64,000 bases of DNA from Armillaria gallica. Taxonomy: Eukaryota > Basidiomycota > Agaricomycetes > Agaricales > Physalacriaceae. Each line of letters opens with the position of its first letter. Position 1 is the first letter of the stretch. The position numbers were made by a program, and so were the translations under genes. Where the stretch lies: contig JBANDB010000009.1 in NCBI GenBank assembly GCA_037576215.1, positions 2,852,001-2,916,000 on the forward strand. The letters are read 5' to 3'. Shown here piece by piece: positions 34,992 through 45,725 of this stretch. The notes under the pieces were generated by a model. The model worked only from the letters and a program-made list of their open reading frames with translations, was not told the origin of the DNA and ran no database searches.

Positions 34992-36964
34992 TCATTTCCT
35001 GACCGAGGCTTTCAACGCCTTCTCAATAGTTTCGACATCTCCTCTTCTTTCATCGACAACAGAGGTGCCCATGTGGCTAAGAGACGGTCAGTAAAGTCTA
35101 CTTTTCACAGTGAGAATGCGAGGCTTACCCTATCCTGATGTATTTATCTGGGGTACGGCGTCAGCGGTGAATGCTTATCGTCAAATGATACCAATCGACA
35201 CACCTTTGACTTCCTTGTGCAGACCGCCAGCAACAACGATACCATGCTCTGTCAACCGAGGTATGATCTCTTTTGGTGCGAATCCGTCGGGAACATATAT
35301 CTAGTAAAGTCTTAGTACTCGAATGCCTGAGGCGCCATTCCCATTCTCGTGCTCACCGCAGTCATCCCGTTCGCTGCAATACTTGGCCTCTTGGGAATCT
35401 GGGTATAACCCAATTGCTTTGCTACAGCCTTGATCCTCTCACTGGCCCTCTGATGTGCTCTAAATCTCTCTTCTAATCCGACCGTTATCTGCTTTAAAGA
35501 TGCATGATACGCGTATACCATGTTCACAGGCGGCGTAGCGAAGTACGCTGGTGAGCCAGAGTCGTATGCGCGCATGATAGGCAGCCACCTGTACGCCTAT
35601 TATTCACAGGATATTCGGATCAGAAGAAGGTCGAACGAACTTTTGCCAACTCGCATAGTAGGATGTCACAGGGACTTTCCTGTTTTCGAATACCTGGATG
35701 TAGTGTTAAAGCCTTTCTAACCGGAAATAGCCCAACGTACTGACCTTGATCGCTCGCGCACTCGCGACGAGGATACTTAAACCTGGCGGTGTGCCTAGTC
35801 CCTTCTGGCTCGCAGTGAGGACCACATCGATGTCCCAATCGTCCATGCGAATTTCTTCGCTTGCCACCGAACACACTCCATCGACAATAACCTGATAATC
35901 GGATTCCTCATCAGTCCCAGAACATATTCGAATGGAACATAGCTAACCAGTGTTTCTGGCGAGACTTTCCTGGCGATTTTGGCAACCGCTTTCACGTCTG
36001 ACAGGACGCCTATAAATTCGTCAGCAGGTAGTACACGCGGTAAATATAAGAAAAGACTAACCGGTGGACGTATCGACATGCGTGACTACAATAATCTTAT
36101 ATTTTCTCTTCTTTAGTGCCTTTTCAATTTCTATACTTGGCACCACGTCGCCCAAAGCGCCCGGACGTGGTCCACGCTGGCACCATATGCACGGAGACTA
36201 GAACAGCGGAAGCAAAAGAATTACGAACAATCCCTCCAAGCTCGGAATCAGGTCGGATCGACAGGCTACGTACCAGTCAGAAAAACCATCCCCAAAGTAG
36301 CCAGTGTTCACGACTAGTGCGGCTTCACCAGGCTCTACAAGATTGGAAGAAACCTGTGATCTCCGTTAACTTCGGGGTGATGGAAAAATGGAGAATTGAA
36401 CTCGCCTCGTCCCATCCGAGAGTCCCGCTGTATGTTATGAGGTAAGTCTTGGCTAGCAGAGTTAAGTACACACCTCCCGGCTATGATGAAAGGCATGCCA
36501 GTGGTTGTGTACAGTACCTGTCTACGCAAGCCGAGTTAGGTATTAGTCGGACGATCGAGTCATAACGGAAGCAGTGGCCAGCGCACCTGGTCATATCCAT
36601 ACACTCTCTAAATATCTTCACGAATCCAGGTGAAACGTGGGACATAGGCGGCTGAGAAATCGCATCGAGGACCTGTGCGTAATTGAGCACGGTGTAGTCA
36701 AAATTAGTGGATAATACATACTTCATTGGTCACTTCAATAGGTCCCGGGATGCTGATTTATTTCTTCAGATTCTAGTCTTGTGCTGTAGAAGATTTCACA
36801 CGTACGCCAATATCCTGTAAATCAGGAGGATGTCAGTTCTAGCTCAGTGTGGGGTGATAAATGCACGAAGCTCACTTGTGGGGTGCCTAGGAGGGGCGGA
36901 TGAGTGTTTTCACGGGTCATTACATGTTAAATGGTCATACCTGCTGGATCTTGGATTCTGGCAT
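34992..36964 (-). CDS. Class V aminotransferase, tandem paralogue with one apparent frameshift
   Basis: Close paralogue of the neighbouring AGX1 copy, with the same exon order. ATG at 36964 gives MPESKIQQ, spliced to APHK, then IPGPIEVTNE. Core: QPPMSHVSPGFVKIFRECMD, THVDTSTG and VDGVCSVASEEIRMDDWDID. The PLP lysine is kept in VVLTASQKGLGTPPGLSILV. Then VTSYYASWQKWLPIMRAYDS, FATPPVNMVYAYHASLKQI and AANGMTA, ending DVETIEKALKASVRK, stop at 34992. Aligned to copy 1, one base is missing near 36,155-36,160: the codon between DHVRA and LGDVVPSIEIEKAL is incomplete, which would stop translation shortly after. It is either a pseudogene or a consensus error in a T-run. Substitutions spread through the whole length show that it is not a recent copy. 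Confidence 0.85.
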
Positions 36965-37554
36965 GGTAGCAATGTAGTAGGGTAGTAGTGTCGTGGAATA
37001 ATATACAAAAGTCAGTGTGCGCTGGACCCGGAGGATGGCCCGCTGTAGAACGGTGATGCCGGCGGCTGTTAGAAAAAATCCAAAATTTGGGACTGCGGTC
37101 CGATCATTACCGGCCCAGTGATCACGGCGCGCGCGACTGTTGGTCCAGTGACCGACATCTCAACATAGACAGGTACAATTTTGTGGACCAGGATATGTGT
37201 TTGTGCCGCCAGGCAGTTTTGTGTTAGTTCGGTCCAGTGTGATCTGGGTCATAAGTAAGGCCCAGGTAGATTTTCGGAAAACACAACTCCATTTCCTCTC
37301 TTGTAGTCCGACATACATAATACACTTAAAATTATAAAGTATTTAATCACTGGCTGTCTCTGCTACGCGCATTCTGTCCAGTATTTCTTACGATAACTAC
37401 CAACGCTCAGCGACTGAACAATGGGGGTGTGATCAAAAGGAACTCGCGTTCAAAACTGGAGTCAGTCGCACTATGATCGTCATCAGAAAAACTTTGGCAA
37501 GCGAAGGAGAAACTCGACAAGAAAAGAGAATCTGAAACAAATGTCGAAACGGAG
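36965..37554. other. Intergenic gap downstream of the DUF6533 gene
   Basis: 590 bp, gene-free. No conserved frame or repeat recognised. Contains the promoter of the second aminotransferase copy. Confidence 0.5.
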
Positions 37555-38867
37555 CTAAACCACCGTTTTGGCTTGCCAATGGGCTTCCCAAGGTGCCATA
37601 TTGATACGACGCTCGTGCTTGCGGGCATCTTCACCAATGGGTGGAAGAGAGGTTATATGCGGCTGGAAGATATCAGTACATAATCCGTGTCAGGGTAGAT
37701 GGAAGCATACCGCAGCGCTAGATGGTGCCACATGAGGGCTAAACGAAGGTGTCTGCAAAAAATCGGAAGATTCTTGGGATGGGTCGCTTGCCGGTAAGCC
37801 GGTGAGTTGGAATGTGCTCATTGGGCGGTTAGCATAGCTGTGCAGGTCGAGAACTGCGAAGCAAGATGGGAGACCGAGACAAGGAAGGACAAAGAAGATA
37901 TACATACTGACGCGAGAACTCATCATGCTCGTGAGAGCTATCCCCATGGCACAGAGTATAGTTGAGTTACTGGTATTCTTGTAATACGCATAGAACGCCA
38001 GATTAAGGGCATTAAACAGGGTAGTAGCGCCGAAATATCGCATAGAGGAGTGCCACAGGACATCACTGAAACCCGAGCGCAAGTTCTGCTTGTTAGCAAA
38101 ACTGATGGCAAGGCCTCGATAAGTCATCCCGAGGATTGCAGCATCGAAGACCAATGAAACCTATCGTATTTATGATATCAGCGTATGAACGGGCAAAAAT
38201 ATTATGAGATCAAACCATATAGTACACCCAGCTGATGTTGACATCGTCACTGTACTGAATGAGGCAGTTCCCTGAAGATCCCGCCTTGAACTTCCTAAAC
38301 GAGTACAACTGGGCGAAGAGCTCTAGTCCGGAAACTATGATGGCGAGAGCAGACAGGGAAACTGCGTATCTAAGCCCATTGTTGCAGATAGCAAGCGTAC
38401 GGACAACAAATACCGCATGGCTCGCCCAGGATGCGAGGCACTGTGTTATGGGCATAACACGCCAATAATGTTCACAGGTCTTCATTGTGAAATCATGAGA
38501 GAAGAAGCCGGCAAAGTTCAAAATGAGAGCGGCGAGTCCCAGGTACTGGGATACAATCAATTGATGCCTGATAAGAATGCCCGAAGGCTAGGAGGCGCTT
38601 ACCCTCACAAGAATAAGTAGTATGCAGGCGGTGCTGAGGCGAAAAATTGAAGACTGTCTCCTGTCTGTGAAGGATATCCTTCAGCAAGTCGGTTATCGCA
38701 ACAGGACGAGGACTCACAGAGTCGAATCTCCGCAGGCGCGGTCGAAATCCAGTCATACGAATACCAAGACAACGCGACCTAGGTGAAAACAAATAAGAAC
38801 CCAAGAAGACGGACAGAGCAGTGCTCACAATCCGCATATATTTAGTAGCATCGTTCCACTCCGTCAT
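37555..38867 (-). CDS. DUF6533 seven-helix membrane protein
   Basis: Basidiomycete-type multi-helix membrane protein of unknown function. ATG at 38867, MTEWNDATKYMR. Splicing (donor GTGAGC, acceptor TCACCTAG) joins this to VALSWYSYDWISTAPAEIRL, the short DUF6533 signature. Later exons give transmembrane helices: YLGLAALILNFAGFF, ASWASHAVFVVRTLAICNN, YAVSLSALAIIVSGLELFAQ, VYYMVSLVFDAAILGMTYRG, STILCAMGIALTSMMSSR. The tail is soluble and Ser/Pro-rich, ending MAPWEAHWQAKTVV with a stop at 37555. Family members are numerous in Agaricomycetes and may be receptors, but no ligand or partner is known. Confidence 0.8.
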
Positions 38868-41800
38868 ATTGGCCGGTGGTTCGAATACAAGAGGCCAGCT
38901 CTAAACAGAACGAAGGTATAACAAGAAAAGCGGGAGTGACGGCCCTACTTGCTTGCCGACCGCAACATCTGACCTGTCCGATAATTGCGTATTCAATGTA
39001 CGACATAATAGACTCTGTGAATTCCGACTTGAGCGTCCATTAAGTGTCGTGCCTTGCGGCCCCCGCTTGTTCGTCACCAAGCAATCAGAGGACCCCAGAT
39101 ACATTTCAGATATGTGGGCAAATTTCGGCCAAGTGGGCCATGTTAGTCTTCTTTTGAATCCGTCATATGAACTTGAAACTTGTGGTTCTGTCAAACTAAT
39201 AGGCCACCAGAAGCACGGCAGAATACTGGGCTCTTGCAGCAAACGGCTCTGAACTCTAATGAGATGTCAGTGTACATTCTAGATTATTTAAGCGACGGTT
39301 ACCAAGTCGCAGTGAGTCGGACGACGGAGAATGGTTACCGTCTGACCATACTGGCAGTACCATCGGGTGGCGCCAAGGGGAGCAAATGGCGGGGAACTCG
39401 CAGAACGCCACCTTGTGGAATTTATGATTTTTGCCCAGAAAGACAATCTCCAGAGTTGATAACTTTTGATGCCTGGGCGATTTTTCATAGATTGATTTCT
39501 TGTCTATCACGGCTCCCGGGGCCGAATGGTCTAGAGGCCAAGAATGTTCGGTAAAGCCGCATTTTTCGAATCTTCGTTAGAAAACAAGCGAGCACTTGAG
39601 TTCCGGACGGAGTCGCACTTGGCCAAACGCGTACACGATCCTCGGCATTTCAGGTACGGGGTCTTGATGTAACGCAGGGCGGGTAGGGGGCGGGGAAAGC
39701 GTGAGATCGGAATCTCGAAGTCGGTGACAACGTCGACATTAAAATTTTCAGGCGCGGCGCCGTCCTCGGTGAGTTGGTCGCTACCGTATTGATCCAGAAT
39801 GTAAAGTTGAACTTGGAGCGATTGGGAATTACCGACCTTTTGCAAGCGCAGCACCGATAGATTTCCTGCAATCCGTACATATGCGCAGAATATCAGGTTG
39901 CTACGGCACTGGGTCCCAATCAGGAATCCACAAAAGCAATCGCTAAACTGGGACTTGTAATCACACACCTGGCGCTGAGTATACACACCACACCACACCT
40001 AGAAAAAGAATGCAGACTTGGAATTCGAAGGTCTGTACACGGTCTGATTTTTCTGTTCCCAGAGTCTCAATGGATCCGTGAATATTACTAGAAATTTGAA
40101 CCCGGTCACACTTTTTTTTTTTTGCAACGTACCGCTATTTGATCAGTCTCCAGAACTTGGAAAACGGAGATCTACCTCCGCTACTTACGGGACCGAGCGA
40201 TGTCGCAATGGGGAAAACGAAAGAGACGGGATTTGGGAGAGCGGCTAGGAATTTCAAAAAATTGTGCTCAAAACATTGGTAATGAGGATTTTAGCCCTGA
40301 TCCGAAGAGATCGCAAGAGAATGGGATGTACAGTATCTGCTGCGGTCGACTGACAGTGACTGAGAAATCTATGGAAAGCGTCTCAGCAACAGTTCGGGGG
40401 AAGCAAGATGCCAGCTAGCTCTGGAATAGACCTTTCCTGGGATAGGAAGTGCTTACTTGTCCTCCATCTCTCATCTCTTCACCTTCAGGCAATAGTATGC
40501 AATGTGGATTATGTACCAAGGGGTAGCGGAATTGGCCGATGGCTTTTGTTCCCAAATGAGGAACCGAATATGTTTAGACTATGATGCCAAGCCATTAATC
40601 CCTCCTTTTCTTTCAAACGCTTTACGCGTACCAGGCATTACTGCAAATCTCATGCGTATCGAGTGTGATATTGAGCTTAACACTGCACTGACAGTCAGGC
40701 TTCCTCGTACAAACTCACTTACAATTCTAAGGGGATTTCGTGTCATATACGCCTGTCGTTAAGCTTCGTTGGGGCTCCAAAGTCTCGCGATTCTAACATT
40801 AGGCCCCGAGAGCGGAGAACGAAGGAGATGAACTGCTACCAGTTAATCATGCCTGGAAGAAGTGAGCATCTTCAATTTGTCTACGTTGTGTTTGAACGTA
40901 CAGGTCCTTCTGGAATACAGTATGTTGAAACGATTTGAACATCAGAGCTCGCACCCAGCGTGATCTCAAACTTACTTTCCAAGCCCAGGACTTTCCAACG
41001 AAGAAACAATTGCTATGGGACCGAAGCGTTATCGCGAGCGCTCCAGAAACAGGCTTTCTTTAATTAATACCGCCACCGTTCTTACAACACCTACTCAGAT
41101 TCATCATGAATGCCGTACGCAGCATGGGAGAACGGAGATGATGGATAATTCTGTTACCGGAATTTAAGACTCACCCACGTCCCTCTTGTGCGTAAATGGA
41201 TTTGCCGTGAGAACGAGTGCTGAGACAGAGTTCCAGGTAAGCAAAACGTTATATTCTCCGAGGATCATGCGACGGCGGTGAGGCGAAAGCCTTTACACAC
41301 CAAGCAGGCCATGAATATGTTGCGGTCAGAAAGCGAGGAGGGCTTGACCTTTGTGTCACATCGGAGCATTCCCCTCCAACGGGTAAGCCTAGAAATGTAG
41401 AAAGGAACAGCAGAAAAAGAAAACAGCCGGAAAAACGACGGCTCGGTTCGATGACTTGGGACCGGGTGTTGTCGCGGGTGCGTTTGGAGAACCAAGTACG
41501 CCGAAAGTTTGACTTGCAGACGAAGAGAATTGAACCACGAAGGAACGAATGCCGTCCCGTTAGCACATATGGAAAGTGTCCGGTAAAATTGCGATTGAGA
41601 TTCCACGCCCAATTCTTCTCCATACGCGTGGCGGATTATCGACCAACGGGTAGATAGTAGAAGGTTCAGTTGCGAGTGGTGGTGGCGGAAGGAAAGAAGG
41701 TTCATTACCCCAGGCCGTTGAGAACGTGCCGGCATTCACAATGAGCTGGGAACGAACGGCCTGAGCACCGTCGTGAGAGAACCGAGTTTGATATTTCAAC

Positions 41801-43333
41801 GCCGAGGGAGTCGTAGCTTTGTAATGGAATAATGCTCGCAAAGTCGAGTGTTCCATGGAAATGAGGGCACGAGTGAGACCTAGTGAATTACGACTCGGAA
41901 GAGACGCACTCCTAAGCTCAAGCAGAACGAAAAAGGCCTGGATCGTCGCTACCAAAAATTGTTCACTATTCCTTTTTTTTCATCCACTACGACGAAACTG
42001 AGGTGAGAAAACCCCCAATTCACACGCGGACGACTCACCGGCATACTTGGTGAAATGGCTGTTGAATCCATCTCTCCTAGGCCCGGCTTCATAAACGAAA
42101 CGCAGGTGTATTTTGGTTGAGGACTCCTACGAAGAAAAAACCCGCTACGGGACCGAAGCAGCGTATTCTCATGCGTGAGAACTCGATCTGGGTTCTCCGC
42201 GAACGAACGATAAAGCGCCAGACGATGGGTGTCCGGTAAAAGCGTGGAATCATGGTATGCCCAATTCTCCTTCACACAGGGATAGTTCAGTAACGGAAGG
42301 AAAAAAAGGCTTATTACCCCAGGTTGCTTAACAAAAAACGCGCCGCCTTCCACGATGAGCTGGCAAGGAACGAACCGGGATGGCGTAACCTTTGTCGAGG
42401 TAAGTAAACTCAGGCAGAACAAACAAAAAGGCCTGGAACGTTCGTCGGAGGATGCGGAATCCACGTAGAAAAAGACTGCGAGCTAAGGAGAAGGCGTGAT
42501 TCGTTGGCGAGATAGACCAGTGGGCTACTACCCAGTATCGACTTGGCCGAGAAAGATCTATACCCTAGGCTCGATACCAACTCACCTGTCGCTTGAGGAG
42601 GAAAGGCGCAACATAGTGTTCACGACAGGGAATTCTAGAACGTTGTCAGTGGTACGGGGCAGGAAAACGGCCTAACACAGTCCTTTTCCTTAGCGGTTGT
42701 TTTCGTCGCCGGTGACCTTGCGATAGATGGTGGTGTTTAAGACGCGATTCTCCTCATTAGAAAGGTAGATATCATGGAGAAATAGATACACAAGCAAGCC
42801 GAGGGAGTAGAAGGGTATCGCGTTGGGAGAGACGTTAAGGTTGCGTCGACGATGCTTTGTCAGATGGCCTTCCTGGATAGGTATCCGGTCTCCTCCAAGC
42901 ATCTCTTCATCCCCTCAATACGACCTGGTTCGAGAGATCGAAGTCAGGGTTTTCTTACATAACACTGTCACTCCCAAGAGGTCTTCGAAAGCGGCATTGA
43001 AGTTGACAAGATCTGCACTGAAGAGTTCACTTCCGAAAGGTAGGCCTTCCTCTTCGACCTGTGTTTGCGAATTTAAATAAAGCTCACGCCGAACCGCAGG
43101 GCACAAAGCTCGGCGAACATGTCTCTGAAATCCAAACTAGCGCAAGTCCCCCAGACAAGACAGGAGTGACGAGACTGGCATACGATTTGACGATGCAATG
43201 CGCATGAATGTCGCACGACAAGTAACTTTTGAAGAGAAAGCGCAAGTAAGGACATTCAGCAAGATGCTAATCAGTATAGCGAGAGGTAAAGAAGACCGCA
43301 CTTGGGACGCTGTAATAAATAGCATTCAGAGGG
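38868..43333. other. 4.5-kb gene-poor stretch with degenerate repeats
   Basis: No intact conserved gene on either strand. All frames are short. A T-run of about 12 lies at ~40,112. Between 40.96 and 42.48 kb similar blocks recur in degenerate form (annotated separately). A minus-strand piece at 42.9-43.3 kb (FSADLVNFNAAFEDLLGVTV) looks coding and might be a decayed exon, but belongs to no family I know. This stretch directly precedes the tandem duplication. Confidence 0.5.
40960..42480. repeat. Degenerate repeated block, at least two to three copies
   Basis: Recurring, diverged words in the same order: GGGACCGAAGC (41,017 region and 42,151 region), GCCCAATTCT (41,610 and 42,258 regions), TTACCCCAGG followed by a GATGAGCTGG-like word (41,705-41,750 and 42,313-42,362). 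On the minus strand the two later copies give related short peptides (SQLIVNAGTF and CQLIVEGGAF). Copies are separated by unique DNA. It could be a decayed duplicated gene or an old mobile element; I could not find terminal repeats. Confidence 0.5.
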
Positions 43334-45094
43334 CTAACTAACTAAAGACTCTCTCGATAGACGACTCTTTGGCCTGGGAGTAGCTGGCGACAATGAGTTG
43401 GCTCTAGAATGCACCTTTGTCATCAGGATAGGTGCACCTGCCCACCTCTCCTCCATACCCGCCTTGACACTCCACGCCCAGACCGCAAAGAAGACGGGCG
43501 TGCAGACCAGGACGTTTGCCACGGCCCACAAATCAGGATACCGCGCAGGGGCGGGAATGAGGAGTTCTGCGAGGTGGAGTGTAAACGCAGCAGCGTAGAC
43601 GCCCACAGACAAGAGTTTGACAACGTCCCGCTTGTCGAATCGCGCGAAGGGGTTAGATCCCACGAGACGGTTCCAGAGGAGGAGAGTGGCGATGTACTGG
43701 AGTCCGAGGCCGTCGCGTTTGAGGAGAGGCCACATGCTGAATGCAGCGGTGTTGCTAAAGAGGGTGATCCACTCTGATTTTGTGGTGAGCATGAGAGCAG
43801 GAAGGAGGGGGACGAGGATGGTCTTTTCGTGGACCTGGAAGCTGAAGAGGAAGAAAGCGAGCGAGCTGGTAAGGAGGGCGTACGGGAGAAGGCGGGGTTC
43901 CGGGGCTTGGGCCATGAGGAGGACGGCGGGGAGGAAGGCGAGGACGGTCAGGACGGTTGACAGGCGGACGAGGGTTTGGACGGAGAGTAGTAGGCGCCAT
44001 TTGATGAGGACATTGGTAAAACACCAAAAGTTGGCGACCTTGTCTTCGAACAGGCCACGTGCAAAGGGAAATATACGGTGTATTGCCTGGGGAAGGGTGG
44101 AGAGAAAGGGAGCAAAGACGAGGAGAAAGGTGGCTGTGGTGACGGCGGCGAGTTTGGGGAAGAGGAGCGGTGTCTGGATGCACGTGGCGAGGAGGAAGAT
44201 GCCAATGGCAGGAGCGTAGTACAGCGCCATCTGCTTGAACGAAAGAGAGAGCGAAAACAGAACAGCGCCGACAAGATAGCGCTTGTTCACAAAGGCACAG
44301 GCGGCGAGCAAAGTAAGGCCAAGCATCACAGAGTTGTATTGAAAGTGGCCAAAGTCGATGAGCAGCAGACACGGATTGGCGAGGGTGGCAATGATAGACG
44401 CTGACTATAGCCAGTCAGACTTGAACATACGGAATAAAAGAAAACATACCCTTGCTCTCGAGCTGGCAGATCCGGGCCGACAACGCGCCCACCACACGAC
44501 GGCCGGGACCCACACCACCGCGTCGAGCACCACCACCGTCAACCGCATAAACAGCTTCAGACCCTCGCTCTCGATGCCCCGACTCGTATCCAGCGCAAAC
44601 CACCTGCTGTTCCCGACAAAGCCGCACAGCCAGCTCACATACGCAGTCAACGGCGGGTAGTCCAACCCCCACCACTCCAGCTCGTACCAATACCACTCCC
44701 TCAGTGGTAAGTGCAGTGTAATCTCCATCCAATGCCTCTGCGCCTCAAAGTCGCCATACATCGGTGGCGTACCCTGCCCCGAGTACGATCCCAGGCCCAC
44801 CAGTAATTTGATCAGCGTCGTCGCGGCAATTGCGAGTAGTAATGGGTTGTGTTTCACTAGCCGCCGTGCTGCAGTGGACGGGGCATGTGGGGCGGAAGGA
44901 GGCGCTATGAATCGTACGGACGTAGGTGATGTAGCGCGCGACGATGCGGGGGATGGGTCTTGGTCGTACAGCCACAGAGGGAGGTGTCGTCTTGGACGGG
45001 GTGCGTGCAGTTCTGGGCCTCGGAGCGATGCATATCGAGGACGGGCAGGCAAAATTGGGGATGGAGTCGCCCGCCGTACATCAACGTCCGCCAT
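43334..45094 (-). CDS. ALG6: Dolichyl-P-Glc:Man9GlcNAc2-PP-dolichol alpha-1,3-glucosyltransferase, complete copy
   Basis: ER membrane glucosyltransferase (GT57) adding the first glucose to the lipid-linked oligosaccharide. ATG at 45094 (MADVDVRRATPSPILPARPR). The luminal loop has MYGDFEAQRHWMEITLHLPL with the catalytic acidic residue of this family, and ELEWWGLDYPPLTAYVSWLC. One intron near 44.42 kb joins exon 1 (ending ...GSASSRA) to an exon starting SASIIATLANPCLLLIDFGH with FQYNSVMLGLTLLAACAF. Many helices follow: YYAPAIGIFLLATCI, FLLVFAPFLSTL, VLTVLAFLPAVLLMA, SLAFFLFSFQVHEKTILVPL, ending in a Ser/Arg-rich tail (TPRPKSRLSRESLVS), stop at 43334. Frame open throughout. This is the complete copy; a shorter one lies 9 kb to the right. 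Confidence 0.95.
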
Positions 45095-45725
45095 AAGTTG
45101 TTTGTGTTACGCAATTAGCCCCTGACCGTATCATGCCCTTCACCTTCTGACCGTGACCATCTGCTCAACAACCATCGCAGAACGAGGTGTTCCTTGCGTG
45201 ATTTATTGTCATCACACCTAGACCAACTCGGTCAGCGCCTTGAAAACGCTTCCAATGTTTACGGTCGACTTCTTCCGCTATTCTTCGCATTCTTCTCTAT
45301 TTCGCCCCCTCCTTTTCAATTCCTGTAACGTTGAAATATACAAATATTGAGGGCGATTCACAGGTGAGATCTTACAAGTGCCAAGTCACAATGGACCCAG
45401 CATGTCAAGATACGCAAGTCTGTCGTAGCGGCTTCTCAAATCTAACAACCCCATCTACAAAAGACGCTGCATTTTACTGTCTCCCTTCATGCGAAAATCC
45501 TCAATCAAATGTGCCCTCTCCGTTTCTGTTCACTACTACTACAGGAGCCTTGCTACAAGTACTTGGGAAGACGAGATATTTATACTGCATCACTACGGGA
45601 TGTGGGTCAGGCTCGCACGTACTCTATTGGCCCACATTGATTCTTGCCGATGCTGTTTGCGGCTGTGGCATATATAAAAGGACCACGGCGCACGGCGCTT
45701 AAACACATCTTGAACTCGTACCACC
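45095..45725. other. Intergenic DNA shared by both duplication units (unit 1)
   Basis: Holds the divergent promoters of ALG6 and the DUF6535 copy. The last ~350 bp (from the TTGAGGGCGATTCACAGGTG region at ~45,347) recur at about 56,397-56,800. There is a TATATAAA-like box at ~45,670 about 55 bp upstream of the DUF6535 start. Confidence 0.6.

Noticed and set aside
39510..39560. tRNA-like words (GGGGCCGAATGGTCTAGAGG)
   Set aside because: The D-arm-like part looks right at first glance, but no matching T-arm, anticodon stem or acceptor pairing could be drawn.
40112..40125. T-run as a retroposon poly(A) tail on the minus strand
   Set aside because: No target-site duplication or processed coding sequence found next to it.
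43617..44219. Long Arg-rich open frames opposite ALG6 (and 54,210-54,683 opposite the second copy)
   Set aside because: They are antisense shadows of a GC-biased ALG6 exon; the protein sequence is Arg/Ser-rich noise without domain features.
45331..45702. Plus-strand frame upstream of the DUF6535 copy as a small gene shared by both units
   Set aside because: The frame is not conserved between the two units (indels shift it), so it is more likely promoter or 5' UTR DNA.
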